Source: Patescibacteria group bacterium (GTDB lineage Bacteria; Patescibacteriota; Gracilibacteria; UBA1369; JAHJTR01). From it: a DNA stretch of 14,902 nt. This document shows, one piece after another, positions 6,800 to 13,061 of the stretch (positions are counted from its first letter, which is position 1; each line of letters begins with the position of its first letter). The stretch covers positions 1 to 14,902 of the forward strand of contig JAHJTR010000229.1 of NCBI GenBank assembly GCA_018829865.1, read 5' to 3'. The notes below the pieces were generated by a model. The model was not told where the DNA came from, ran no database searches, and worked only from the letters and a program-made list of their open reading frames with translations. The translations under genes were made by a program, and so were the position numbers.

Positions 6800-9070
6800 A
6801 TGGAAAAGATTAAATTGGGTGGTCTATATAGGGGATTTAAAGGGGGGATGTGGCAGCGGGAGATTAATGTGCGGGATTTTATTCAGAAGAATAATGATTT
6901 ATATGAAGGTGATGAGGATTTTTTGTCGAAGCCGACTGAGAAGACTAAAAAGGTTTGGCATCATGTTGAGGATTTGTTGATGAAGGAGTTTAAAAAAGGT
7001 GGCGTGCTTGATATTGATACTAAGACTCCGTCGACTATTGTAAGTCATGCGGCTGGGTTTATTGATAAACGGAATGAGTCGATTGTGGGGATTCAAACGG
7101 ATAAGCCGCTTAAGCGTGGAATTAAGCCGAAGGGTGGGGTGCGACTTGTTGATGCGGCTTGTAAAGCCTATGGTTATGAGCTTTCGCCTAAGGTTAAGGA
7201 GATTTTTACTAAGTATCAACGGACACATAATGATGGGGTTTTTGATATTTATTATAGTTGGGATGAGTTTTTTACGCCCGGCAAGCAGCTTTTTCGTAAA
7301 AAGGGGGTGATTACTGGGCTTCCTGATAATTATGGTAGGGGGAGAATTATAGGAGATTACAGACGTGTTGCGCTTTATGGCGTTGATTTGTTGATTGCTG
7401 AAAAAAAGCATGATCAGACCAATTTGTTTAAGGCTATGGATGAGCAGGCGATCAAGATGCGTGAGGAAGTGCAGGCTCAGATTCATGCGCTTCTGGATTT
7501 AAAGACAATGGCCGCTTCATACGGCTGTGATATTGGTGGGCCGGCTGCCTGTGTGAAGCAGGCGATTCAGTGGACGTATTTTGCATATTTGGCTGCGGTT
7601 AAAGAGCAGGATGGAGCGGCAATGAGTCTTGGGAGAATTGATGCTTTTTTTGATATTTTTGCTCAGCGTGATCTTAAAAATGAAGTATATTTGGAGTCTG
7701 AAATTCAGGAATTTATTGATCAGTTTGTGATTAAATTGCGGATTGTGCGACATCTCAGGGTTCCTGAATATAATGAGCTTTTTGCTGGTGATCCCACTTG
7801 GGTTACTTGTGTTTTGGGGGGGCTTGCTTGCAATGGCAATCCGCTTGTTTCTAAAACCACTTATAGGTTGCTGCATACTCTTACTAATCTTGGTCCTGCG
7901 CCTGAGCCGAATATGACGATTCTTTGGCATAAGAATTTGCCGGCGAATTTTAAGGATTATGCGTGCAAGGTTGCGATTGATTCCAGTAGTATTCAGCTTG
8001 AGAATGATGAATTGATGCGTCCTATTCATGGTGATGATTATGCGATTGCTTGTTGCGTTAGCGCGATGACGATTGGGAAAGAGATGCAGTTTTTTGGTGC
8101 CAGATGTAATTTTGCCAAGCTTTTGCTTTTATCGATTAATGAGGGCAAGGATGAATTGGATGGTTCGCTGATTGTGCGGGGCGTTCCTCCTCTAAAAAAT
8201 AAAGACATTTTGGATTATGAAGAAGTGAAAGAACATTTTTATGCGCTGATGAAGTGGCTGGCGAAAAAGTATGTGCAGACACTGAATATTATTCATTATA
8301 TGCATGATAAATATTATTATGAAAATAGTCAGATGGCGTTGCATGATACGATGATTAAGCGGTATATGGCTTTTGGAATTGCCGGATTCAGTATTGTGGC
8401 CGATAGTTTGTCGGCGATAAAATATGCGAAGGTTAAGCCGATTTGGGATAAGAAACTTGGTGTTGCCACCGGATTTAAAATTGTTGGGGATTTTCCTAAA
8501 TTTGGGAATGATGATGACCGAGTTGATGAAATTGGGATTGATGCGGTGAAAATTTTTATCTCTCGACTGAGGGAATTTAAGACTTATCGTGATGCCGAGC
8601 ATACTCTTTCTTTGCTGACTATTACGGCGAATGTGGTTTATGGGCATAAAACGGGGGCGACGCCTGATGGGCGCGAGAGTGGTGCGCCTTTTGCTCCGGG
8701 GGCTAATCCTATGCATAATCGTGATCAAAATGGGGCGCTTGCTTCTTTAAACTCTCTTGCGAAAATTCCTTATGATTATTGTCGTGATGGGATTTCCAAT
8801 ACTTTTTCGATTTCACCGCATACTTTGGGTAAATCAGCTGAGATGAGAATTGATAATTTGCGGGGTATGCTCGATGTTTATTTTCAGAAGGGAGGACATC
8901 ACATCAATATTAATGTGCTTAACCGTGAGACTTTGAAAGATGCGATGAAGCATCCGGCAAAATATCCGCAGCTTACTATCAGAGTGTCGGGTTATGCTGT
9001 TCATTTTATTAAGTTGACTAGAGAACAGCAGGAGGAAGTGATTTCTCGTACTTTTCATAAGAATTTTTAA
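6800..9070 (+). CDS. pflB: Pyruvate formate-lyase (formate C-acetyltransferase)
   Basis: This glycyl-radical enzyme converts pyruvate and CoA to acetyl-CoA and formate without oxygen. At 756 residues it is nearly the length of E. coli PflB (760). The active-site pair Cys418-Cys419 (in YAIACCVSAMTIGKEMQFFGAR) has the same numbering as E. coli. Arg435 follows in FFGARCN, Trp334 is in DPTWVT, and YGRGRIIGDYRR is at 178-189. The glycyl-radical motif IRVSGYAVHFIKLTREQQ is at 727-744, with Gly731 the radical site. These features mark a true pyruvate formate-lyase rather than a diol dehydratase or other glycyl-radical enzyme. The activase gene follows after 15 bp. A notable difference from E. coli is Cys436 after Arg435, where most homologs I recall have Ala. 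No formate channel gene is adjacent. Confidence 0.97.
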   Translation: MEKIKLGGLYRGFKGGMWQREINVRDFIQKNNDLYEGDEDFLSKPTEKTKKVWHHVEDLLMKEFKKGGVLDIDTKTPSTIVSHAAGFIDKRNESIVGIQTDKPLKRGIKPKGGVRLVDAACKAYGYELSPKVKEIFTKYQRTHNDGVFDIYYSWDEFFTPGKQLFRKKGVITGLPDNYGRGRIIGDYRRVALYGVDLLIAEKKHDQTNLFKAMDEQAIKMREEVQAQIHALLDLKTMAASYGCDIGGPAACVKQAIQWTYFAYLAAVKEQDGAAMSLGRIDAFFDIFAQRDLKNEVYLESEIQEFIDQFVIKLRIVRHLRVPEYNELFAGDPTWVTCVLGGLACNGNPLVSKTTYRLLHTLTNLGPAPEPNMTILWHKNLPANFKDYACKVAIDSSSIQLENDELMRPIHGDDYAIACCVSAMTIGKEMQFFGARCNFAKLLLLSINEGKDELDGSLIVRGVPPLKNKDILDYEEVKEHFYALMKWLAKKYVQTLNIIHYMHDKYYYENSQMALHDTMIKRYMAFGIAGFSIVADSLSAIKYAKVKPIWDKKLGVATGFKIVGDFPKFGNDDDRVDEIGIDAVKIFISRLREFKTYRDAEHTLSLLTITANVVYGHKTGATPDGRESGAPFAPGANPMHNRDQNGALASLNSLAKIPYDYCRDGISNTFSISPHTLGKSAEMRIDNLRGMLDVYFQKGGHHININVLNRETLKDAMKHPAKYPQLTIRVSGYAVHFIKLTREQQEEVISRTFHKNF

Positions 9071-9085
9071 ACTCCTTCAAAAAAC

Positions 9086-9895
9086 ATGTTTAAAAAAAAG
9101 CCTATAAATCTAAAAAAAATTATTCCTATTGCTGCTCCAACTCCTAAATCAAAATATAAAGGCGTGAACGGTAAGATTCATTCGATTGAAACTTTTGGTA
9201 CGCTGGATGGGCCGGGGATTAGAACGGTGATTTTTTTTGAGGGCTGCATGCTGCGCTGTATTTATTGTCATAATGTGGATATGTTGGATATGAAAAGTTT
9301 TATTGAATACACGCCGCGCGAACTGGTGAATAAAATTCTGCCGTATAAAGAATATTTTGATACTTCAAGTGGTGGGGTGACTGTGAGTGGGGGGGATCCT
9401 TTTTTTCAGCCAAAATTTCTGGTGGAATTTTTGAAGGAATGTAAAAAAGAGGGGATTCATACTTGCGTGGATACGTCGCTTTGTACTGCGCGAAAGAATA
9501 TTGATGAGGTGTTGCCTTATGCGGATATGTTTATGGTGAGCTTGAAACATTTTGATAATAAAATGCATCAAAAGCTGACAATGGTGCCGAATACTCGAAT
9601 TCTTGAAAATATTCGCCATTTGAGTAAGAAAAAGGTGCGGCTTTGGCTTAGATATGTGGTGCTTCCGGGGTTTACGGATACGCGAAGCAATCTTAAGGCT
9701 TTGATTAAGTTTTGTAATGAAATAAATTTCGAGCTGATTGAGCTGCTGCCTTATCATGAATTTGGGGTTTATAAGTGGGAGGAGTTAAAACTGGATTATC
9801 AGCTTAAAAAGACTAGGCCGCCAAAATGGGCGAAGGTGTTTTCGATCAAGAAAAAACTTGAGGATGAAGGTTTTAGGGTTTTGCTGAATGAGTAA
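9086..9895 (+). CDS. pflA: Pyruvate formate-lyase activating enzyme (radical SAM)
   Basis: The activase uses a [4Fe-4S] cluster and S-adenosylmethionine to abstract hydrogen from the PflB glycine, creating the radical. The 269-residue protein has the family signature IHSIETFGTLDGPGIRTV (31-48). The CxxxCxxC cluster motif is Cys54, Cys58 and Cys61 in EGCMLRCIYCHN. The SAM-binding GGD/GGE motif appears as SGGDP (101-105), and HTCVDTS and the LRYVVLPGFTD segment are also present. Compared with E. coli PflA it has a Lys-rich N-terminal extension of about 24 residues. No other ATG sits nearer the domain start, so ATG 9086 is kept. It lies 15 bp after pflB with no separate promoter, so the two are cotranscribed, as expected for enzyme and activase. 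Cytosolic. Confidence 0.96.
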   Translation: MFKKKPINLKKIIPIAAPTPKSKYKGVNGKIHSIETFGTLDGPGIRTVIFFEGCMLRCIYCHNVDMLDMKSFIEYTPRELVNKILPYKEYFDTSSGGVTVSGGDPFFQPKFLVEFLKECKKEGIHTCVDTSLCTARKNIDEVLPYADMFMVSLKHFDNKMHQKLTMVPNTRILENIRHLSKKKVRLWLRYVVLPGFTDTRSNLKALIKFCNEINFELIELLPYHEFGVYKWEELKLDYQLKKTRPPKWAKVFSIKKKLEDEGFRVLLNE

Positions 9896-9989
9896 CGATT
9901 GAGTTTTGATGATAAATTGCGATGGTTGACTGTTATGTCAATAGGAAAGAACGCTAATGTTTGGATTTGTTTTTGACGGTAGTCGTTTT

Positions 9990-10018
9990 TTGGCGTTAGT
10001 ATTGTTCTCCTATATATA
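9990..10018 (+). promoter_or_regulatory. Possible promoter of the lipoprotein gene
   Basis: TTGGCG (9990-9995) lies 17 bp before TATATA (10013-10018); the overlapping TATAAT at 10015-10020 is a better -10 but with 19-bp spacing. Either gives a start a few bases before the ATG at 10032. A second candidate -35, TTGACG at 9973-9978, pairs poorly. Confidence 0.45.
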
Positions 10019-10031
10019 ATAAAAAAAATAC

Positions 10032-11054
10032 ATGAAAAAAAGAATTCTGCTTGTGTTGGTACTGGTTGTCGCTGTTTTTATGGCTGCTTGCGGAGGTGAG
10101 CCAGTTGAATTGGTGAAGGAGAAAACTGATTTTTCGGCAAAGATTAAACTTGAGGTGAAGAATTTGCCAAAATTGACTGATTCTCATTATGAAGGTTGGG
10201 TTTTAGCTGATGGGAGATTTGTGAGTGTGGCTAAATTTAGTGTTGGAGAGGATGGTACAATTCTTAATTTGCAGGGTCAGCCTGTAAATGAGGGTATTTT
10301 TGATTTTAAATATTTGGCTGTTGATATATCTTCACGGTTTATGGTGACTATTGAGCCTAATAGTAAAACTGATGATAGTAAATCGCCAACTGTTGTGCTT
10401 GAGGGGAATTTTAGCCCTGTGAAAGTTAGTGATCTTTATTTTTCTGCGTACGATACTGAGAGTATGGGGGGATCATATCAATTGAGGTCGTTTTCAGATT
10501 CCAATGATAATATGAATGAATATAGTGGTCTTTGGTTTATGAAGATTGTTGAGGGGAAAAATCGTCCTTCACTTGATATTAATGATTTGGGGCCGGGTTG
10601 GATGTATGAAGCTTGGGTTGAAAAAGATGGGCGGATTATTTCTCTTGGTAAATTTTCCGGTCCTAAAACTCCTGATATGAGTAATATTTATGCGCTTAAT
10701 ACTAGTGATTTGCCTAAATATCCGGGTGAAGATTTTCTTAAGAGTGCTACGGGTGATAGTTTAAAAATGCCGCTTAGTTTAGTTGTTGGTAAAAATTCGG
10801 TTTTTATTACATTGGAGCCTTATGCTAACGGGCTTGATTTGTCTGGGGATTCTCCTTTTTCGTTTAGATTAATGGAGGCTCAAATACCGGCTAGAGCGAG
10901 AGTTCACTTTAATTATGATATGATTAATGTGGCGATGAATTCAATGCCATCGGGTAAAGTGCTTTACTTGCCGAGTGATCAGACCAGTGTTGTTGAGGAG
11001 AATGAAGTGACTCCGTTGCCTGAGGTTGTTGATGGTAAGCCTGTTTCTGAATAA
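10032..11054 (+). CDS. Lipoprotein with duplicated beta-rich domain
   Basis: The N-terminus is a lipoprotein signal: a KKR positive patch, a hydrophobic core (5-16) and the lipobox MAAC, with Cys20 as the lipid-modified residue. After cleavage the protein would be anchored on the outer face of the membrane. The 320-residue mature part contains two related units. Unit 1 is about 36-126: KIKLEVKNLP, then HYEGWVLADGRFVSVAKFSV, then FMVTIEPN. Unit 2 is about 167-285: MYEAWVEKDGRIISLGKFSG, then VFITLEPYANG. The pattern 'YExWV..DGR..S..KFS ... ..TLEP' resembles the extracellular domain of anti-sigma-K (RskA-like) proteins, but this is a weak resemblance and no anti-sigma N-terminal part is present. 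Function unknown; a surface role is likely. The palindrome array begins 12 bp after the stop and probably lies in its 3' UTR. Confidence 0.82.
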   Translation: MKKRILLVLVLVVAVFMAACGGEPVELVKEKTDFSAKIKLEVKNLPKLTDSHYEGWVLADGRFVSVAKFSVGEDGTILNLQGQPVNEGIFDFKYLAVDISSRFMVTIEPNSKTDDSKSPTVVLEGNFSPVKVSDLYFSAYDTESMGGSYQLRSFSDSNDNMNEYSGLWFMKIVEGKNRPSLDINDLGPGWMYEAWVEKDGRIISLGKFSGPKTPDMSNIYALNTSDLPKYPGEDFLKSATGDSLKMPLSLVVGKNSVFITLEPYANGLDLSGDSPFSFRLMEAQIPARARVHFNYDMINVAMNSMPSGKVLYLPSDQTSVVEENEVTPLPEVVDGKPVSE

Positions 11055-11066
11055 GGGGGTGTGAAA

Positions 11067-11418
11067 GGAGCAGGGCTGTAGCCCTGCTCCAACGGAAACA
11101 ACGGAAAAAACAAAAGAAGTGTGAAAGGAGCAGGATGCAATCCTGCTCCAACGGAGGGATGTAGCTTTCGCTGGAGCAGAGTTGTACTCTGCTCCGAAAC
11201 GTTAAGAAGCGGAGTACAACTCCGCTCCAACCCCAGTTGCGTAACTCTGCTCCAACCCCAAGTGTAGCCCTGCTTTTCGCTGGAGCAGAGTTGCACTCTG
11301 CTCCGAAACGTTAAGAAGCGGAGTGCAACTCCGCTCCAACCCCAAGTCCTGCTCCAACGAAAAGTTACGAAGCGGAGTGCAACTCTGCTCCAACCCCAAA
11401 GGGCTGTAGCCCTGCTCC
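11067..11418. repeat. Array of about 23-bp palindromic repeats (GGAGCAG/CTGCTCC family)
   Basis: This gap of about 350 bp has no gene and is packed with copies of a palindrome. Six full 23- or 24-bp copies are at 11067-11090, 11127-11149, 11173-11195, 11206-11228, 11282-11304 and 11315-11337, and a seventh, slightly imperfect one is at 11369-11391. Half-copies are at 11234-11253, 11263-11273, 11347-11355 and 11401-11418. Each full copy has 10-bp arms around a 3- or 4-base centre (for example arm GGAGCAGAGT, centre TGT). Arms come in GGAGCAG and GAAGCGG versions. Spacers are AACGGA, AACCCC or GAAACGTTAA types. The G+C-rich arms contrast with the AT-rich surroundings. Related 'GGAGCAGRGTTGYACTCTGCTCC'-like intergenic palindromes are known to me as REP-like elements in several genomes, but the mover or function is unknown. 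Confidence 0.95.
11166..11344 (+). repeat. 70-bp direct duplication within the palindrome array
   Basis: Bases 11166-11235 are repeated at 11275-11344 (offset 109) with only two differences: T11185 to C11294 and A11216 to G11325. Each copy contains a GGAGCAG palindrome, the spacer GAAACGTTAA and a GAAGCGG palindrome. The two changed bases face each other if the two palindromes of one unit pair together. Confidence 0.92.
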
Positions 11419-11440
11419 AACAATTGGGTTTGTTTGTAGT

Positions 11441-11470
11441 AAAAAATCCTCACTTTGGTGAGGATTTTTT
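11441..11470. terminator. Bidirectional intrinsic terminator
   Basis: A 13-bp stem (AAAAAATCCTCAC with GTGAGGATTTTTT) closes a TTTG loop, with T-runs in both directions. It would end plus-strand transcripts from the lipoprotein gene after they cross the palindrome array, and minus-strand transcripts from the Cys-rich/deaminase cluster. Confidence 0.9.
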
Positions 11471-11490
11471 ATTGTTGGAGTTGATTTATG

Positions 11491-11509
11491 TGGTTGTTTT
11501 AAACAACCA
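11491..11509. other. Stem-loop directly after the small basic protein gene
   Basis: TGGTTGTT (11491-11498) and AACAACCA (11502-11509) form an 8- to 9-bp stem with a tiny loop, two bases beyond the TAA at 11512. No T-run follows on the minus strand, so it is not a standard terminator. It may stabilise the 3' end or act in the 3' UTR ahead of the terminator at 11441-11470. Confidence 0.5.
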
Positions 11510-11511
11510 TA

Positions 11512-11643
11512 TTATGCTGTTTCTGCTTGTCTTTCTTCTCTGCGGGCGCGGGCTTTTGCTTTGTTTCTGCGTTTTGCCATTGATGCTTTAGGTCTTTTGA
11601 ATCCTACTAGACAATGTTTTTTGCTTGTTGATTTATTTGTCAT
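11512..11643 (-). CDS. Small basic protein, 43 residues
   Basis: This short frame runs from ATG 11643 to TAA 11512. The product begins MTNKSTSKKHCLVGFKRPKA and continues SMAKRRNKAKARARREERQA; 16 of 43 residues are Lys or Arg, with few hydrophobic residues. There is no signal peptide or membrane helix. The composition resembles small ribosomal or nucleic-acid-binding proteins, but I recognise no family. Support for it being real: it has the A/C-rich codon bias of the other minus-strand genes; it fills the gap between the zinc-ribbon gene and a terminator; it ends in TAA like all the genes here; and a plausible promoter lies upstream. It may also be read as the last gene of the minus-strand cluster, 88 bp after the zinc-ribbon stop. 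Confidence 0.6.
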   Translation of the reverse strand: MTNKSTSKKHCLVGFKRPKASMAKRRNKAKARARREERQAETA

Positions 11644-11665
11644 GTCTTTTAAAATCGTTAGAATG

Positions 11666-11695
11666 CTTTATTGCTGGTGAATATTAGCAATAAAG
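11666..11695. repeat. Perfect 10-bp inverted repeat upstream of the small basic gene
   Basis: CTTTATTGCT (11666-11675) and AGCAATAAAG (11686-11695) are exact inverted copies around a 10-bp centre. The repeat overlaps the candidate -10 box (11681-11686) and predicted start of the small basic gene, so it could be an operator. In read-through RNA from the zinc-ribbon gene it would form a hairpin in the gap, but with no T-run. Confidence 0.6.
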
Positions 11696-11709
11696 AAATA
11701 CTTTGTAAA
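11681..11709 (-). promoter_or_regulatory. Possible promoter of the small basic protein gene
   Basis: On the minus strand TTTACA (11709-11704) and TAATAT (11686-11681) are 17 bp apart, predicting a start near 11674 and a leader of about 30 nt. The -10 box matches consensus at four of six positions. Confidence 0.4.
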
Positions 11710-11731
11710 TCAAATTTTTGTTTTTTGGGTA

Positions 11732-12010
11732 TTATTTCAGGGTATCCCAATAGCATTGCTGGCAATAAACTGTGTATGGATCTTTTTCGTTGTAGACTGA
11801 AAGTATTTCTTTTTTGCATTTGTCGCATTCGCGTTTGTGCAGACTGCGGCTTCTGCTGAGGGTCATTCTGTCTAATTGGCGGCACTCGGGGCATTTTGCC
11901 GGATTTGGTAGGTCGTTTTTTTTGTAAAATTCTCGCTCGATCGGTACGAGGGGAAATTCTTTGCCGCATTCGCAGATAAGGGTTTCCATATTTTGCGTGT
12001 CTTCAGCCAT
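11732..12010 (-). CDS. Zinc-ribbon protein (two predicted zinc sites)
   Basis: This 92-residue protein has two predicted zinc sites. Site 1 uses Cys13/Cys15 (LICECGKEF) with Cys40/Cys43 (AKCPECRQLDR). Site 2 uses Cys62/Cys65 (RECDKCKKEI) with Cys83/Cys86 (VYCQQCYW). The 'C.CG..F....E..FY.....P.P..CPECR...R' pattern resembles the probable zinc-ribbon family zf-trcl. From memory, the whole layout (ribbon, then LxKRxC..C, then VYC..CYW) matches the N-terminal part of a Cys-rich family often seen in CPR genomes and sometimes labelled 'CaiB/BaiF' by mistake. In those proteins a Cys-rich repeat region follows directly; here the frame stops four residues after YCQQCYW, and a matching Cys-rich protein is encoded at 13062-14012. 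It follows the deaminase gene by 21 bp, so it is probably cotranscribed. Function unknown. Confidence 0.85.
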   Translation of the reverse strand: MAEDTQNMETLICECGKEFPLVPIEREFYKKNDLPNPAKCPECRQLDRMTLSRSRSLHKRECDKCKKEILSVYNEKDPYTVYCQQCYWDTLK

Positions 12011-12031
12011 ATTATTGAAATTAAGTATTTT

Positions 12032-13057
12032 TTAGTTGAAGAAATTCAGTCTACTCCCTTCATAACGAACAATTTCCAGATGATTTTGATTTTCTAAAAT
12101 TTCTTTTGAGAGGGGATCATTATAATCGCTGTCATAGACCACTTTTTTGATTCCGGAATTTAAAATCATCTTTGTGCAGATTACGCAAGGATAGGTGTTG
12201 CAATATAAAATGCTGCCTTCAATGCTAATGCCAAATTTTGCGGCTTGAGTTATGGCGTTTTGTTCTGCGTGGGTGCCGCGACATATTTCATGGTTCTTAC
12301 CTGAAGGAATGCCTAATTTTGCTCGTAGGCAACCTCCTGCGTCTTTGCAGTGGGCGAGTCCTCTTGGGGCTCCGTTGTAGCCGGCTGTTAATTGTTGGTG
12401 ATCCAGAGCAATGACGGCTCCGACTTTTCTTCGTTCACATGTGGCTCTTTTGGCCCAGGTGTAGGCGATTTGCATAAATGTTTCGTCGAAGCTCGGTCTT
12501 GATTCGTTTTTTAATAATTCTGTGAAATGTTGGAATTTCTTGTCCAATTCTTCCAAGCTTCCTTCGTTAACTATTAAAAAATCGCTTTCATTGAGACATT
12601 TTTGTACTTGTTGGCCGCCCGAGGGTTCTCCGATGCCTTTTTCTCTTTCCAGTTTTTGCTTGATGTCTTCGAGTGTTTTGCCTTCGTTTGGTCTTTGTCT
12701 GCTGACTATTCGGTTTAAAATAGTTTTATCTGTGGCGGTAACTCCTACCAAATAAAAATCATTAAGTTTTTGTAATTCTTGGGTTTCTGCGGGATTGCGA
12801 ATGCCGTCAATTACCCAGTTACCGGGATTATCGCTGATTTTTTCTTTAATCTTTTTGCCTAAAACTCCGGCTCCAAATTCTTGACGAAGATCGTTGCCTG
12901 TGTTCTGCAATTCTTCTCTTGAATGGCCGAGCCCTTTTTTTGTGGCTTCTTCTCTAACAATATCCGAAAGTGATATATAATTATAGCCCTGATTTTTGAG
13001 GATTTTGGCGATTTCACCTTTTCCTGATGCCATATAGCCACTTAAACCGAAATGCAT
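12032..13057 (-). CDS. Fusion of a P-loop nucleotide kinase-like domain and dCMP deaminase
   Basis: The C-terminal half (about 188-335) is a deoxycytidylate deaminase: dCMP to dUMP, feeding thymidylate synthesis. Zinc ligands and catalytic Glu are His263 and Glu265 in CRGTHAEQNAI plus Cys291 and Cys294 in YPCVICTK. CERRKVGAVI (207-216) and GYNGAPRGLAHC (226-237) are also typical. The N-terminal half (about 1-183) is a P-loop domain: GYMASGKG (7-14) as Walker A, with Gly instead of the usual Ser/Thr after Lys13; LSDIVREEA; and a WVIDGIRNPAE segment (81-91) like dephospho-CoA/nucleotide kinases. Similar kinase-like N-termini exist on some other dCMP deaminases, such as yeast Dcd1. Whether this half still phosphorylates is unclear. 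It starts 4 bp after the Cys-rich gene's stop. Confidence 0.92.
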   Translation of the reverse strand: MHFGLSGYMASGKGEIAKILKNQGYNYISLSDIVREEATKKGLGHSREELQNTGNDLRQEFGAGVLGKKIKEKISDNPGNWVIDGIRNPAETQELQKLNDFYLVGVTATDKTILNRIVSRQRPNEGKTLEDIKQKLEREKGIGEPSGGQQVQKCLNESDFLIVNEGSLEELDKKFQHFTELLKNESRPSFDETFMQIAYTWAKRATCERRKVGAVIALDHQQLTAGYNGAPRGLAHCKDAGGCLRAKLGIPSGKNHEICRGTHAEQNAITQAAKFGISIEGSILYCNTYPCVICTKMILNSGIKKVVYDSDYNDPLSKEILENQNHLEIVRYEGSRLNFFN

Positions 13058-13061
13058 ATTG

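Noticed and set aside
6899..8728. Long minus-strand frames opposite pflB (195, 170 and 178 codons)
   Set aside because: pflB is unmistakable, and the G/T-rich coding strand rarely contains TTA, CTA or TCA, so long antisense frames are expected by composition.
9926..9941. FNR/CRP-like operator (TTGAC ... GTCAA) downstream of pflA
   Set aside because: The half-sites are 6 bp apart, not the 4 bp of FNR sites, and the position after pflA does not fit control of the pfl promoter. It may be a chance 5-bp inverted repeat.
9970..9991. Terminator after pflA (GACGGTAGTC followed by T-run)
   Set aside because: The stem is only 3 bp; too weak to call.
11067..11418. CRISPR array
   Set aside because: Repeats are palindromic with variable arms, spacers are short (about 10-36 bp), irregular and themselves repeated, and no cas genes are present.
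10924..11453. Three overlapping minus-strand frames of 75-105 codons across the palindrome array
   Set aside because: Their products are translations of the repeated palindrome (LERSCTPL/LEQSYSP-like strings), and they overlap the lipoprotein gene's 3' end. They have no start signals and no protein-like conservation expected.
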